From NCBI GenBank assembly GCA_050250755.1, contig JBFWOB010000012.1, positions 62,001 through 126,000 on the forward strand: a DNA stretch of 64,000 nucleotides, given 5' to 3'. A program made the position numbers and the translations under genes. This DNA comes from Ga0077555 sp050250755 (lineage in GTDB: Bacteria; Pseudomonadota; Alphaproteobacteria; Rhizobiales; Hyphomicrobiaceae). This document shows positions 43,413 to 52,789 of this stretch, in pieces (position 1 is the first letter of the stretch; each line of letters starts with the position of its first letter). Below the pieces are notes generated by a model. The model did not search any database. It worked only from the letters and a program-made list of their open reading frames with translations, and had not been told where the DNA came from.

Positions 43413-44858
43413 TCAGCGCGTTTCTTCGGGAGCGCGCTGATAAATGTCGTCGGTGCGGATGATATCGTCCTCACCCAGATACGTGCCGATCTGCACTTCG
43501 ATCAGTTCGAGAGGAACCTTGCCGGGGTTTTCAAGCCGATGCCATTGCGTAGCAAAGATGTAAACGCTCTCGTTTTCTCGCACGAGCTTTTCGATCTCGC
43601 CAATAGCGACGTTGGCGGTGCCTTGCACGACGATCCAATGTTCCGAACGATGGTGATGCATCTGCATTGAAAGTTTGGCGCCGGGTTTCACGTGAAGGAG
43701 TTTCACCTGAAAGCGTGGGCCGATGTTGAGGGTTTCGAAGTATCCCCAAGGCCGATAGTTGCGAAGATGCTGTTCCTGCTCCTTGCGCTTCGAGGCTTTC
43801 AATCGCTTAACGATGGTCGACACGTCCTGGGATCGTGCTTTATCGGCGACAAGGACTGCATCAGGTGTGTCGACAATCACAAGGTCCTTCACGCCGATCG
43901 CGGCGACAAGCGAGTGATCGGAGTGAATAAAGAGATTTGAGCTGTCCTCGATCAGCGCATCGCCCTGGACGGAGTTGCCGTTCTTGTCGTGCGGCGCCAT
44001 CTCCCAGAGCGAAGCCCAGGAGCCCACGTCATTCCAACCGACGTCGAGAGGCAGCATCGCCGCGAGATTGGTCTTTTCCATTACCGCGTAGTCCACCGAG
44101 ATATTCGGTGCGGTTTCGAAGGCGGCGCGATCGAGCCGCATACAGCCGAGATCGGCCTCGGCCTTGGCCAGTGCGGTACGGGCTGCCTCGAGGATGCTCG
44201 GCTCTAGACGCGCCATCTCCTCAACGAAGGTCCTCGCGTGGAGCACGAAAATGCCGCTGTTCCAGAAATAGTTGCCTGAAGAGAGGTAGCTTGCGGCCGT
44301 GGCCGCATCGGGCTTCTCGAAAAAGGCGTCCACCGCAAACGCCTCGCCATCCGATTGAGGGAGAGGGCTACCCTGGCGGATATAGCCGAAGCCAGTGTGT
44401 GCTTCGGACGGTTTAATGCCGAACAGGACCAAGCGGCCGGCGGCTGCAACGCGAGCCGCCCGATGAACGGCGTCGGTGAAGGCCGGCTCATCTGCAATGA
44501 CGTGGTCGGATGGCATTACAGCCATGATGCCGTCTGATCTGTCCTGCAGCACGGCCAAGGCTGCGACCGCGATAGCAGCAGCCGTATTGCGTGCCACGGG
44601 CTCCAAGTAAATCGCACCGGCTTCGATACCCGCCCGTTCCAGCTCATCCTTCACCAGAAAGCGGTGATCCGTGTTGCAAAGAAGGATGGGGTTCGCAAAT
44701 CCGGCCGACGGAGAAAGACGCCGTAACGTGGCACCGAGAAAACTCGACTCGGAATCCTTGAAGAATTGAATGAATTGCTTGGGATACATGGCCCTGGACA
44801 AGGGCCAGAGTCGTGTCCCGGAGCCACCGGACAGGATGACAGGATAGATCTTGCTCAT
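43413..44858 (-). CDS. manC: bifunctional mannose-1-phosphate guanylyltransferase / mannose-6-phosphate isomerase
   Basis: A 481-residue type II PMI-GMP. The N-terminal nucleotidyltransferase has GGSGTRLWPLSR (residues 10-21), FFEKPD and NSGIFVLHA. The C-terminal cupin has RPWGYFETL and KLSMQMHHHRSEHWIVVQG (in parts), with the metal-binding His/Glu set of the isomerase. It makes GDP-mannose from mannose 1-phosphate for the surface glycan. The ATG at 44858 begins MSKIYPVILSGG; the frame is open far upstream but without likeness. About 600 bp of gene-free DNA lies upstream. Confidence 0.96.
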   Translation of the reverse strand: MSKIYPVILSGGSGTRLWPLSRAMYPKQFIQFFKDSESSFLGATLRRLSPSAGFANPILLCNTDHRFLVKDELERAGIEAGAIYLEPVARNTAAAIAVAALAVLQDRSDGIMAVMPSDHVIADEPAFTDAVHRAARVAAAGRLVLFGIKPSEAHTGFGYIRQGSPLPQSDGEAFAVDAFFEKPDAATAASYLSSGNYFWNSGIFVLHARTFVEEMARLEPSILEAARTALAKAEADLGCMRLDRAAFETAPNISVDYAVMEKTNLAAMLPLDVGWNDVGSWASLWEMAPHDKNGNSVQGDALIEDSSNLFIHSDHSLVAAIGVKDLVIVDTPDAVLVADKARSQDVSTIVKRLKASKRKEQEQHLRNYRPWGYFETLNIGPRFQVKLLHVKPGAKLSMQMHHHRSEHWIVVQGTANVAIGEIEKLVRENESVYIFATQWHRLENPGKVPLELIEVQIGTYLGEDDIIRTDDIYQRAPEETR

Positions 44859-45462
44859 GGAATTAGACCTGATCTTGCGTCGCCGCTCATCGGATTGGGA
44901 CGGGTCCGATGAGCCCATCGCTATAGCACTCGTCGTGCGATATGAAGGCAAATGCCTCTTCACTCGGCGGTGTAAATTATATTTACGATAAAGTTGATTA
45001 CCGGGCCCTTGTCGAGCTTCTCGGCGGCTACGCAGGTCGGTTCGGATCCGCGACGACGGTTCATCTGTACTGCTTTCAGGGTCTTTCCACGGCCTATCCA
45101 CTTGCGACAATCTATCTCGCGATGCCTGATCGCAAATGTGGCGATCTTGTTGCATGTAGATGCAGATCGCAAAGGGGGATGCTGAGCGAGAAGGCGGGAC
45201 CGGTCGCTGGTTCACCGAACTACATATTGCGAGAATGATCGGTGCATGGGCTCGCATTGTTGAGACAACCCATCGGTCGCGTTGCCGCTTCTGCTCCCCT
45301 TAAGCCATCGGTTGTGCGTTGGTCGGGCCTATCAGGTCAGACGTTGATGCCGGCACGTGGGGCGGCTCGTGCAACGGACTGGCCCCCCAAGATACAAAGA
45401 ACGGAAACATCGTCGTCGCGCCTGCTACCGATGCGGTGAGGCAGGTGTGAGACCGCTGCAGG
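44859..45462. other. divergent promoter region of manC and cysD
   Basis: About 600 bp with no convincing gene. It holds GTAAAT-TAT-ATTTAC, an inverted repeat with 6-bp perfect arms at 44972-44986 in an AT-rich patch. The smaller inverted repeat AGGCA-AA-TGCCT lies at about 44946-44957. Both are about 90-130 bp upstream of the manC start and could be operators. A short open frame (44942-45238) shows no family likeness. Confidence 0.45.
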
Positions 45463-46374
45463 ATGATACCATTGACCCTTCCCAGTCATCTCCGACAGCT
45501 CGAGGCGGAAGCGATCCATATCTTTCGCGAATTGATGGCGGACTGTGAGAAGCCGGTTCTGCTTTATTCCATCGGTAAGGATAGCTCGGTGCTCCTGCAC
45601 CTTGCGATGAAGGCGTTTTATCCCGGCAAGCCGCCATTTCCGCTTCTGCACGTCGATACGACGTGGAAGTTCAGGGACATGATCGCGTTTCGGGATGAAA
45701 CGGTGCGTCGGCTCGGCCTGGAGCTAATCGTGCACGTCAATCGAGATGGGCTCGAACAGGGTATTTCCCCGCTCACCCATGGAAGCGGTGTCCACACCGA
45801 CGTCATGAAGACGCAGGGGCTCCGGCAGGCGCTCGACGCGCACAGGTTCGATTGTGCGATTGGCGGCGCTCGGCGGGACGAGGAGCGCTCGCGGGCGAAG
45901 GAGCGTGTGTTCTCGCATCGTTCAGTCGGGCATCGTTGGGATCCGAAGGCGCAACGACCGGAACTATGGCGGCTCTACAATGGCCGGCATGCGGTAGGTG
46001 ACAGCATGCGCGTGTTTCCGCTCTCCAACTGGACCGAACTCGACGTGTGGGAATACATCGCCCAGGAGGAGATTCCGGTCGTGCCGCTCTACTTCTCCGC
46101 TGAGCGTCCGATCGTTGAGCGTGACGGCCTTCTGATCATGCAGGACGACGAGCGGCTTGTGCTTCGCGATGGCGAGATGGTGCGCCAGCGGCTCGTGCGC
46201 TTCCGGACGCTCGGATGCTATCCGCTGACCGGTGCTGTCGAGTCCGAAGCGGCTTCGATCGAGGAAATCATCGCCGAAATTGCGGCTGCGCGGGCTTCCG
46301 AGCGACAGGGACGAGCTATCGACCATGACAGCGCAGGGTCGATGGAGAAGAAGAAGCAGGAAGGCTATTTCTGA
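45463..46374 (+). CDS. cysD: sulfate adenylyltransferase subunit 2
   Basis: A 303-residue CysD/NodP. The PP-loop region LLYSIGKDSSVLLHLAMKAFYPGKPPFPLLHVDTTWKF (in parts) is diagnostic. FDCAIGGARRDEERSRAKERVFSHR and FPLSNWTELDVWEYI follow, and the end is EKKKQEGYF. With CysN it makes adenylyl sulfate from ATP and sulfate. Its stop overlaps the cysNC start (TGATG). Its place next to manC and the capsule genes raises the possibility that it feeds polysaccharide sulfation as well as assimilation. Confidence 0.96.
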   Translation: MIPLTLPSHLRQLEAEAIHIFRELMADCEKPVLLYSIGKDSSVLLHLAMKAFYPGKPPFPLLHVDTTWKFRDMIAFRDETVRRLGLELIVHVNRDGLEQGISPLTHGSGVHTDVMKTQGLRQALDAHRFDCAIGGARRDEERSRAKERVFSHRSVGHRWDPKAQRPELWRLYNGRHAVGDSMRVFPLSNWTELDVWEYIAQEEIPVVPLYFSAERPIVERDGLLIMQDDERLVLRDGEMVRQRLVRFRTLGCYPLTGAVESEAASIEEIIAEIAAARASERQGRAIDHDSAGSMEKKKQEGYF

Positions 46375-48218
46375 TGGCAACGGAAAAGAGTCTCCTGCGC
46401 TTTCTCACTTGCGGCAGCGTCGATGATGGCAAGAGCACGTTGATCGGACGCATGCTGTACGATGGTGGGCTCGTGCTTGACGATCAGCTCGCTGCGCTCA
46501 CGGCTGACAGCCGCAAGCATGGAACAACGGGAGAGGCACTCGATTTCGCGCTTCTCGTCGATGGTCTGCAAGCTGAGCGTGAGCAGGGCATCACGATCGA
46601 CGTGGCGTACCGGTATTTCAGCACACCGCGCCGCAAATTCATCGTGGCTGATACGCCCGGTCACGAGCAATATACGCGCAACATGGCGACGGGTGCGAGT
46701 GTTTCGGATCTCGCCGTGGTGCTGGTCGATGCTGGCAAGGGCGTGCTCACGCAGACGCGCCGTCACGTGGCGATCATCGGGTTGATGGGCGTGCGGCACG
46801 TGGTGCTTGCCGTCAACAAAATGGACATCGCCGACTTCAACGAAAATCGGTTCAACGAGATCGCCGCTGATTTCCGTGCCACTGCGGAGCGGCATGGCCT
46901 CGCAAACATGATCGCCATCCCGGTGATGTCGCGCGATGGCGATAACCTGGTCCACAGAAGCAGTCGAATGTCCTGGTACTCAGGGCCGACTCTTCTTGGG
47001 CATCTGGAGACAGTCGAGGTCGGTGAACGCGCCTCCAGTTCGATGCGATTGCCCGTGCAATGGGTTAGCCGTCCCAATCAGGAATTTCGTGGTTACTGCG
47101 GCACACTGGCCGGCGGAACGCTGGCGCCGGGCGACGATGTGCGGGCGCTGCCGTCAGGTCGCGTGTCGATCGTGAAACGCGTATTGATCGGCGACCGTGA
47201 TGTCGAACGCGCCTCTGCCGGTGACGCTGTCACGGTGGTATTGGCGGATGAGATCGATACGAGCCGCGGCGATGTCCTCGCGGCGACAGATACTTCCCTC
47301 CGTGTTGCGGATCAGCTCGCCGCGCACGTTGTCTGGATGGCGGAGCAACCACTGCTGCCGGGCAGGCCGTATCTGCTTAAATGCGGAACGCAGACGGTAA
47401 GTGCGACCGTTAGCAGTATCAAACACAAGGTTGGTATTGACTCGGCGGAAGCTGTTGCAGCGCGGCGCCTGGAAGCGAACGATATTGCATCGTGCAATTT
47501 GTCGCTATCGCGTCCCATCGTGTTCGAGCCATTCGCCGACTGCCAGACGATGGGCTCGTTCATTCTGATCGACAAGCTCACCTATGCTACCGTTGGTGCT
47601 GGGCTCATCGACTTCGAATTGCGCCGGGCGAGCAACATCCATTGGCAATCGCTCGAAGTGTCCAAGGTTGCACGCGCTGCCGCGAAATCACAACGGCCCT
47701 GCTGTCTTTGGTTCACAGGTCTTTCGGGCTCGGGCAAATCGACAATCGCGAACCTGATCGACAAGCGGATGATGGCGCTTGGGCATCACGCGTATCTGCT
47801 CGATGGCGACAACGTACGACATGGCCTCAATCGAGATCTTGGTTTTACCGACGAAGATCGCGTCGAGAATATCCGCCGCGTTGGCGAGGTGGCCAAGTTG
47901 ATGGTCGATGCCGGTCTTATTGTGATGGTATCGTTCATCTCTCCCTTCCGGGCAGAGCGGCGCATGGCGCGAGAGCTCTTCGATGACGGCGAGTTCGTCG
48001 AAGTCTTCGTCGATACGCCTCTCGAGGTGTGCGAGGCGCGTGACCCGAAGGGGCTCTATCGCAAGGCGCGTGCGGGACAACTGGCGAATTTCACCGGTAT
48101 TGATTCTGCGTACGAAAGGCCAGAGAGCCCTGAAGTTCGCCTCGAGGGTCAATCAGCGGATGCAGATGAACTTGCTGAGAAGCTGTTGCTCGAGCTTGCG
48201 CGGCGCGGGCTGGTTTGA
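46374..48218 (+). CDS. cysNC: bifunctional sulfate adenylyltransferase subunit 1 / adenylylsulfate kinase
   Basis: A 614-residue NodQ-like fusion. The N-terminal EF-Tu-type GTPase has GSVDDGKSTLIGRML (residues 13-27) and DTPGHEQYTRNMATGAS, with an NKMD motif. Beta-barrel domains follow to about residue 430. The C-terminal APS kinase begins near residue 445 with GLSGSGKSTIANLID and includes LDGDNVRHGLNRDLGF and the LEVCEARDPKGLYRKAR segment. The product is PAPS, the donor for sulfotransferases and for reductive assimilation. No sulfotransferase was recognised in the window. Confidence 0.96.
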   Translation: MATEKSLLRFLTCGSVDDGKSTLIGRMLYDGGLVLDDQLAALTADSRKHGTTGEALDFALLVDGLQAEREQGITIDVAYRYFSTPRRKFIVADTPGHEQYTRNMATGASVSDLAVVLVDAGKGVLTQTRRHVAIIGLMGVRHVVLAVNKMDIADFNENRFNEIAADFRATAERHGLANMIAIPVMSRDGDNLVHRSSRMSWYSGPTLLGHLETVEVGERASSSMRLPVQWVSRPNQEFRGYCGTLAGGTLAPGDDVRALPSGRVSIVKRVLIGDRDVERASAGDAVTVVLADEIDTSRGDVLAATDTSLRVADQLAAHVVWMAEQPLLPGRPYLLKCGTQTVSATVSSIKHKVGIDSAEAVAARRLEANDIASCNLSLSRPIVFEPFADCQTMGSFILIDKLTYATVGAGLIDFELRRASNIHWQSLEVSKVARAAAKSQRPCCLWFTGLSGSGKSTIANLIDKRMMALGHHAYLLDGDNVRHGLNRDLGFTDEDRVENIRRVGEVAKLMVDAGLIVMVSFISPFRAERRMARELFDDGEFVEVFVDTPLEVCEARDPKGLYRKARAGQLANFTGIDSAYERPESPEVRLEGQSADADELAEKLLLELARRGLV

Positions 48219-48529
48219 TCCGGGCAGTCAACGTGCGTGGGATGCCGAATCCGGATCGGGATTCCAGTCCTATCCCGGGCCCTGACCGTGCATTCCGATC
48301 CCGGAGAACGTGTGATAGGGTGTGGTCGGATGCATCACCGCGCTCGCGGGGCGGAGTCCATGAGGAATCTTCGGCGGACGCAATCACTATGGCTTTGGGC
48401 TCTCGATACGTGAGGGCTTCCCCGGGGGGCATGGTCCTGGTCGCGGATTGTGGTCGCGGTTTCACATCGGGTGAGACCCAGGACTTGCGTCGCTCGACGC
48501 GAGTGATCAAGCTTGTGTGTGCAAGCAGC
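48219..48529. other. region between cysNC and the small lipoprotein gene
   Basis: About 310 bp. The lipoprotein frame stays open upstream through it, but the translation (many Arg, Ser and Asp, no signal peptide) looks non-coding. No hairpin terminator was found after cysNC. Confidence 0.4.
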
Positions 48530-48958
48530 ATGTTTTTTCGGTCGATGTGCGTTTACGGCCTCGCTTTGACGCTGGCCGGTTGCTCCGGTGCGTCTCTGCC
48601 GCCGCTCGCAAATGGTGCCGCGTCCGAACCCTCCGGCGCTGCGGCGGGCTCGAGCGTGGCATCGCCGCCTGCGAAGGGCGCTGGGGCGCCCGCCAGTCCT
48701 GGGGTGTCGGTTCATGCGGGCAATCATGACGATGGTTTTATTCGCCGATTCCGCGCTGCCTCTGTTGTGCTCTATCGGACGGAGACCGGACACGAAGGTC
48801 AACGCGTACCAACGTCGTTTCTTTCTTTGCCAATCCGGGTGAATCGCAGATCCGCCGATGGGTCACGCTTCGAGCTGATGACGGTGGAGGGCTCACGTTG
48901 GATCGCATTCGCCGACGTGGCGGGCGCACCATCGTCTGGGCGATCAAGTCAGCGATAG
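48530..48958 (+). CDS. small putative lipoprotein with a possible SH3-like end
   Basis: A 142-residue frame starting MFFRSMCVYGLALTLAGCSG. The lipobox LAGC predicts an outer-membrane lipoprotein. An Ala/Ser/Pro/Gly linker of about 40 residues follows, then a basic domain with VVLYRTETGHEG and VNRRSADGSRFELMTVEGSRWIAFADV, whose strand pattern recalls SH3-like folds. No family is recognised. The gene is convergent with paaE, 10 bp away. The start is chosen for the signal peptide. Confidence 0.55.
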   Translation: MFFRSMCVYGLALTLAGCSGASLPPLANGAASEPSGAAAGSSVASPPAKGAGAPASPGVSVHAGNHDDGFIRRFRAASVVLYRTETGHEGQRVPTSFLSLPIRVNRRSADGSRFELMTVEGSRWIAFADVAGAPSSGRSSQR

Positions 48959-48968
48959 ATGCTGGCCG

Positions 48969-50087
48969 CTACATGGCGTCGAAGTCGAGGACGAGGCGGG
49001 CGGTCTCTGGGATGGCCTGACAGGTCAAAATGAAACCTTTCTCAAGCTCCCAGGGCTCGAGGCTGTAGTTGACGCGCATCGTCGCGCGCCCGTCGATCAC
49101 GCGGGCGCGACAGGTGGAGCACATGCCGCCTTTGCATGCGTAGGGTACGCGCACGCCGGCACGGAGTGCCGCATCGATGACGACTTCCTCGGGACGCGTC
49201 GAGAAGCGGTGACGCACTCCATCGATGACGGCGACTATCTCGCTCGCCGACGTGTCGGCCGCGGAGATGGCTGGCGCTTGGCCTTGCGGTCTCGCATTGG
49301 AATGTTGGTTTATCACGTCGGGCGGGGGCAGTGTGGTGGCCCCCGCTGGCGCGAAGAACTCGTGATGGATGCGCTCTCCGGATAGTCCCGCGTCGATCAG
49401 TGCATTGCGCAGATCACGGATCATGGTGCCGGGGCCGCAGAGAAATGCGTCGTCGATATCGGATACGTCGAACAAATGTCCGGCGAAGGCTTGCATCGTA
49501 TCGGGTGTGATGCGCCCTTCGAGCAAAGGCGAGTCGCTCTCCTGATTACGGGAGAGCACGTGGACGAGCGTGAAGCGGTCCAGGTGCGCGTCCTTCAGAT
49601 CCTCGAGGCGCTCGCGAAATATGATGCTGTCGAGGTCGCTATTTCCGTAGATCAGCGTGAAGCGGGTCTGTGTGTGACGTCGCATGGCGTGATCGGCCAT
49701 CGCCATAATCGGCGTGATACCTGCGCCGACAGCGATGGCAAGGAAATGAGCTCGGTCGCCTTGCATGCGCGGCAGGAGAAAGCGACCTGCAGGTGGCATG
49801 ACATTCAAAGTCATCCCGGCTTTCAAAGTATCAAAGGCCCAGTTTGAAAAGAGGCCGTCAGGGACGCGCTTGATTGTGATAGTGAGCGTTGGATCATCAG
49901 ACCCTGAACAGATCGAGTATGTGCGCCGGATTTCCGCGCCTTCCAGCGCGGCTGCTATCGTAAGGTGTTGGCCAGGACGAAAGCGGAATATCGGCTGTAT
50001 CGCATCAGGGATTGCGAACCTGACCGAGAGTGCGTCTTTCGTTTCTCGGTATGTTTCTGCGATGGTGAGGGCGACGAAGTCGTGCAA
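48969..50087 (-). CDS. paaE: phenylacetyl-CoA epoxidase, reductase subunit
   Basis: A 372-residue FAD/2Fe-2S oxidoreductase that passes electrons from NADPH to the PaaA di-iron site. The N-terminal FAD domain has RRTYSICSG and GRFLLPR. The NAD(P) domain has AVGAGITPIMAMA and FLCGPGTMIRDLRNAL. The C-terminal plant-type ferredoxin domain has YACKGGMCSTCRARV plus a later Cys in LTCQAIP. It is the last gene of the paaABCDE operon, 15 bp after paaD. Confidence 0.96.
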   Translation of the reverse strand: MHDFVALTIAETYRETKDALSVRFAIPDAIQPIFRFRPGQHLTIAAALEGAEIRRTYSICSGSDDPTLTITIKRVPDGLFSNWAFDTLKAGMTLNVMPPAGRFLLPRMQGDRAHFLAIAVGAGITPIMAMADHAMRRHTQTRFTLIYGNSDLDSIIFRERLEDLKDAHLDRFTLVHVLSRNQESDSPLLEGRITPDTMQAFAGHLFDVSDIDDAFLCGPGTMIRDLRNALIDAGLSGERIHHEFFAPAGATTLPPPDVINQHSNARPQGQAPAISAADTSASEIVAVIDGVRHRFSTRPEEVVIDAALRAGVRVPYACKGGMCSTCRARVIDGRATMRVNYSLEPWELEKGFILTCQAIPETARLVLDFDAM

Positions 50088-50102
50088 TGCCGGGCCCTCA
50101 CG

Positions 50103-50630
50103 CTAAAGACACTTGAAGACGTCGAAGGGCTCTCGGCAGGTTTCGCATCGCCATAGTGCCTTGCACGGCGTCGAGCCGAACTCGGAAATGCGGTTGGTCG
50201 CGAACGAGCCGCACCGAGGGCAGCTCACCACTGGCGTTTCGAACAGCGCACCGCTTCGGGAGCTGCGCGGCGGCGGCGCAATGCCGTAATCGCGCAACTT
50301 CCGTCGACCCTCCTCGGTAATGTCATCCGTGGTCCAGGGTGGCGAGAGAATGACGTGGACACGTGCGTCGCGTATGCCGGCAGCTCTGAGGGCCGCTTCT
50401 ACGTCGCGCTGAATCGGCAACGTCGCGGGGCAACCCGTGTATGTCGGTGTCAGCGTAACCTCGATGGCGCTGCCATTGCGCTGGACGCTACGCAGGATGC
50501 CGAGGTCGGCGAGCGTCACAATAGGTATCTCGGGATCGGGAACGGCGGCCACCACGGCATAGGCGCGGGCCAGGATCTCGTCTCGATCGGTGTGCTCGGG
50601 ATTGTGTTCGCTCTCGCGCGGGGCACTCAT
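50103..50630 (-). CDS. paaD: phenylacetyl-CoA epoxidase assembly protein
   Basis: A 175-residue DUF59/MIP18-type protein. VPDPEIPIVTLADLGILR and TPTYTGCPATLPI are the family core. A Cys-rich C-terminus, CPRCGSFATN then CKALWRCETCREPFDVFKC, probably binds a metal. PaaD is needed for maturation of the iron centres of the Paa epoxidase. The ATG at 50630 overlaps the paaC stop by one base (TGATG), which sets the start; alternative TTG/GTG codons just upstream are less likely. Confidence 0.95.
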   Translation of the reverse strand: MSAPRESEHNPEHTDRDEILARAYAVVAAVPDPEIPIVTLADLGILRSVQRNGSAIEVTLTPTYTGCPATLPIQRDVEAALRAAGIRDARVHVILSPPWTTDDITEEGRRKLRDYGIAPPPRSSRSGALFETPVVSCPRCGSFATNRISEFGSTPCKALWRCETCREPFDVFKCL

Positions 50631-51385
50631 CACCAAGTTGCTCCCGGATGTGCGCGTGCAAGCGATTGCATGTCCGCCAGCATTTCTGCGAGATGGACGT
50701 GATGACCGGCTCGACCGCCGCTCTGCATGACGGTGCCGGTATCAGGTCGCTCAAGGCCGGCCTCTGCGAGCACTCTGTTGATCAGATCGTTCCAGGCGTG
50801 GCATTGACGAGCCCTGTTTGGGACGATGGCTGCGTCGACGAGATAACGCTCCGTATCGTCCATCTCGAAGAGCTCCGCGACATAGGGCCAAAGCGTCCGA
50901 AGGGCGGATATTGTGCGCGCACGGCTTTCATCTGTGCCGTCGCCGAGCCGGATCACCCATTCAGCGGAATGGCGCACGTGATAGGCCATCTCCTTGACTG
51001 CCTTCGCTGCGATTTCAGCAAGACTGCCGTTGGGAGACTGCGCAAGGTCCGAAAAGTACGGATGTACGAAAGCGGCGTAGAGAAGTTGACGAACCATGGT
51101 TTGGGCGAAGTCGCCATTCGGTAGTTCGACCATCAGCACGTTGCGAAACGCTTCGGGGTCGCGGAAATAGGCGAGGTCGTCCTCGCTGCGCCCTTTGGCC
51201 TCGGCCTGACCTGCGACGGTGTAGAAGAGCCGCGCTTGTCCGATCAGATCGAGCGCCAGATTCGAAAGTGCGATGTCTTCTTCCAACGTAGGCCCTCGAC
51301 TCGACCATTGCGATAAACGATGGCCGAGCACCAACGCATCGTCGCCGAGCGATAGGGCATAGCTGGCGAGGGCAAGATCGCTCAT
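50630..51385 (-). CDS. paaC: phenylacetyl-CoA epoxidase structural subunit
   Basis: A 251-residue ferritin-like protein that pairs with PaaA as a catalytically inactive partner. Typical stretches are LGDDALVLGHRLSQWSSRGPTLEEDIALSNLALDLIGQAR (in parts), YFRDPEAFRNVLMVELPNGDFAQTMVRQL and YHVRHSAEWVIRLGDGT. The ATG at 51385 overlaps the paaB stop (TAATG). The frame is open upstream inside paaB without likeness. Confidence 0.96.
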   Translation of the reverse strand: MSDLALASYALSLGDDALVLGHRLSQWSSRGPTLEEDIALSNLALDLIGQARLFYTVAGQAEAKGRSEDDLAYFRDPEAFRNVLMVELPNGDFAQTMVRQLLYAAFVHPYFSDLAQSPNGSLAEIAAKAVKEMAYHVRHSAEWVIRLGDGTDESRARTISALRTLWPYVAELFEMDDTERYLVDAAIVPNRARQCHAWNDLINRVLAEAGLERPDTGTVMQSGGRAGHHVHLAEMLADMQSLARAHPGATW

Positions 51386-51672
51386 TACATGTGCCCGACC
51401 TCGTCCGGGATGTCGTAAAATGTGGGGTGACGGTAGGCCTTCGTTGAGGCGGGCTCGAAAAGTTGGTCCTTTTCGTTCGGATCGGACGCCACGATGGCAT
51501 TCGACGGCACGACCCAGATCGAGACGCTTTCTCCACGACGGGTGTAGACGTCGCGGGCAGCCTGCACGGCCATGGTGGCGTCGGCCGCGTGAATTGAGCC
51601 GCAATGCCTGTGGGGCAGCCCGGAGCGGGCGCGAATGAAAACCTCCCAGAGCGGAATCGGCTTTTCGATCAT
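51385..51672 (-). CDS. paaB: phenylacetyl-CoA epoxidase subunit B
   Basis: A 95-residue PaaB. It has the family pattern PLWEVFIRARSGLPHRHCGSIHAADATMAVQAARDVYTRRGE (in parts) and SIWVVPSNAI, then the conserved end TFYDIPDEVGHM. It bridges the PaaAC heterodimers in the epoxidase complex. It lies five bases after paaA and overlaps paaC by one base. Confidence 0.96.
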   Translation of the reverse strand: MIEKPIPLWEVFIRARSGLPHRHCGSIHAADATMAVQAARDVYTRRGESVSIWVVPSNAIVASDPNEKDQLFEPASTKAYRHPTFYDIPDEVGHM

Positions 51673-51677
51673 CGTGC

Positions 51678-52682
51678 TTACTCCGCCGCCTGGGGGGCTG
51701 CTGTCGCTCGTTGCCGGCGCTTTTCGGCATGTGCCAGAGCCGCCTCGCGCACCCAGGCGCCGCTTGCCTCGGTTTCGGCCCGATGGGCCATGCGCTGCTG
51801 ATTCATAGGGCCGTCGCCTGAGAGTACGCGTTTGAACTCGGTCCAGTCGATTTCGCCGTAACGCCAGTGGCCAGTCGTCTCATCGAGCGCAAGGTCTGCA
51901 TCGGGGAACCTCAGGCCGAGGTGATGTCCCTGCGGGACCGTCGCGTCGACGAAGCGCTGACGGAGATCGTCGTTGGAGAAGCGCTTGATCTTCCAGCGCG
52001 TCGAGTCGGCCGAATGAATGCTTTCCTTATCGGACGGCCCGAACATCATCAGGACAGGCCACCACCAGCGGTTCAGCGCCTCTTGGGCCATCTGTTTCTG
52101 CGCAGGGGTGCCACGGCAAAGCGTGAGCATAATTTCATAGCCCTGGCGCTGGTGAAAGCTTTCCTCTTTGCAGACGCGGATCATGGCCCGCGCGTAAGGA
52201 CCATAGCTACAACGGCAGAGAGGGATCTGGTTCATGATGGCGGCGCCATCGACGAGCCAACCGATCACGCCGATGTCCGCCCAAGTCTCTGTAGGGTAGT
52301 TGAAGATCGATGAATACTTCGCCTTTCCGGAGAGCAACTGTTGGTACAGCTCCTCGCGTGCGACGCCCAACGTCTCTGCTGCGGCATACAAATAGAGACC
52401 ATGGCCCGCCTCGTCCTGGACCTTGGCGAGAAGCGCGGCCTTCCGGCGAAGCGACGGCGCGCGGGTGATCCAGTTGCCCTCGGGCTGCATGCCAATCACC
52501 TCGGAGTGGGCATGCTGTGAAATCTGGCGAACCAATGTGCGGCGGTAGGCGTCCGGCATCCAGTCGTTTGGTTCGACTTTCTCCTCGGCATCAACGGTAC
52601 TTTGGAAGATGGCGAGACGCGCGGCATCCTCGGGCGGAACTCGCCCGGTGTCATCTCTGGTACTGAGGGCCTGAGTGTACAT
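51678..52682 (-). CDS. paaA: phenylacetyl-CoA 1,2-epoxidase catalytic subunit
   Basis: A 334-residue di-iron oxygenase subunit that epoxidises the ring of phenylacetyl-CoA. Iron-ligand regions include AKVQDEAGHGLYLYAAAE and VCKEESFHQRQGYEIML. The ring-binding part includes YPTETWADIGVIGWLVDGAAIMNQIPLC (in parts). ATG 52682 follows a GAGGTGAGCC site. It begins the paaABCDE operon. PaaK, PaaG, PaaZ and the regulator are not in this window. The C-terminal tail is rich in Ala and Arg. Confidence 0.96.
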   Translation of the reverse strand: MYTQALSTRDDTGRVPPEDAARLAIFQSTVDAEEKVEPNDWMPDAYRRTLVRQISQHAHSEVIGMQPEGNWITRAPSLRRKAALLAKVQDEAGHGLYLYAAAETLGVAREELYQQLLSGKAKYSSIFNYPTETWADIGVIGWLVDGAAIMNQIPLCRCSYGPYARAMIRVCKEESFHQRQGYEIMLTLCRGTPAQKQMAQEALNRWWWPVLMMFGPSDKESIHSADSTRWKIKRFSNDDLRQRFVDATVPQGHHLGLRFPDADLALDETTGHWRYGEIDWTEFKRVLSGDGPMNQQRMAHRAETEASGAWVREAALAHAEKRRQRATAAPQAAE

Positions 52683-52789
52683 GGGCTCACCTCCCTCATG
52701 ACGGCGGCTTTTTGACAAAAAGCCTAGCACGAAGGCAGCGCTAGGCATAGCCGCGGGAAGCCCTCTAGGGCAGCGGAACCGCAGTTCGA

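Noticed and set aside
44942..45238. A 98-codon plus-strand frame between manC and cysD
   Set aside because: No family likeness and no clear ribosome site; the region is better read as promoter DNA.
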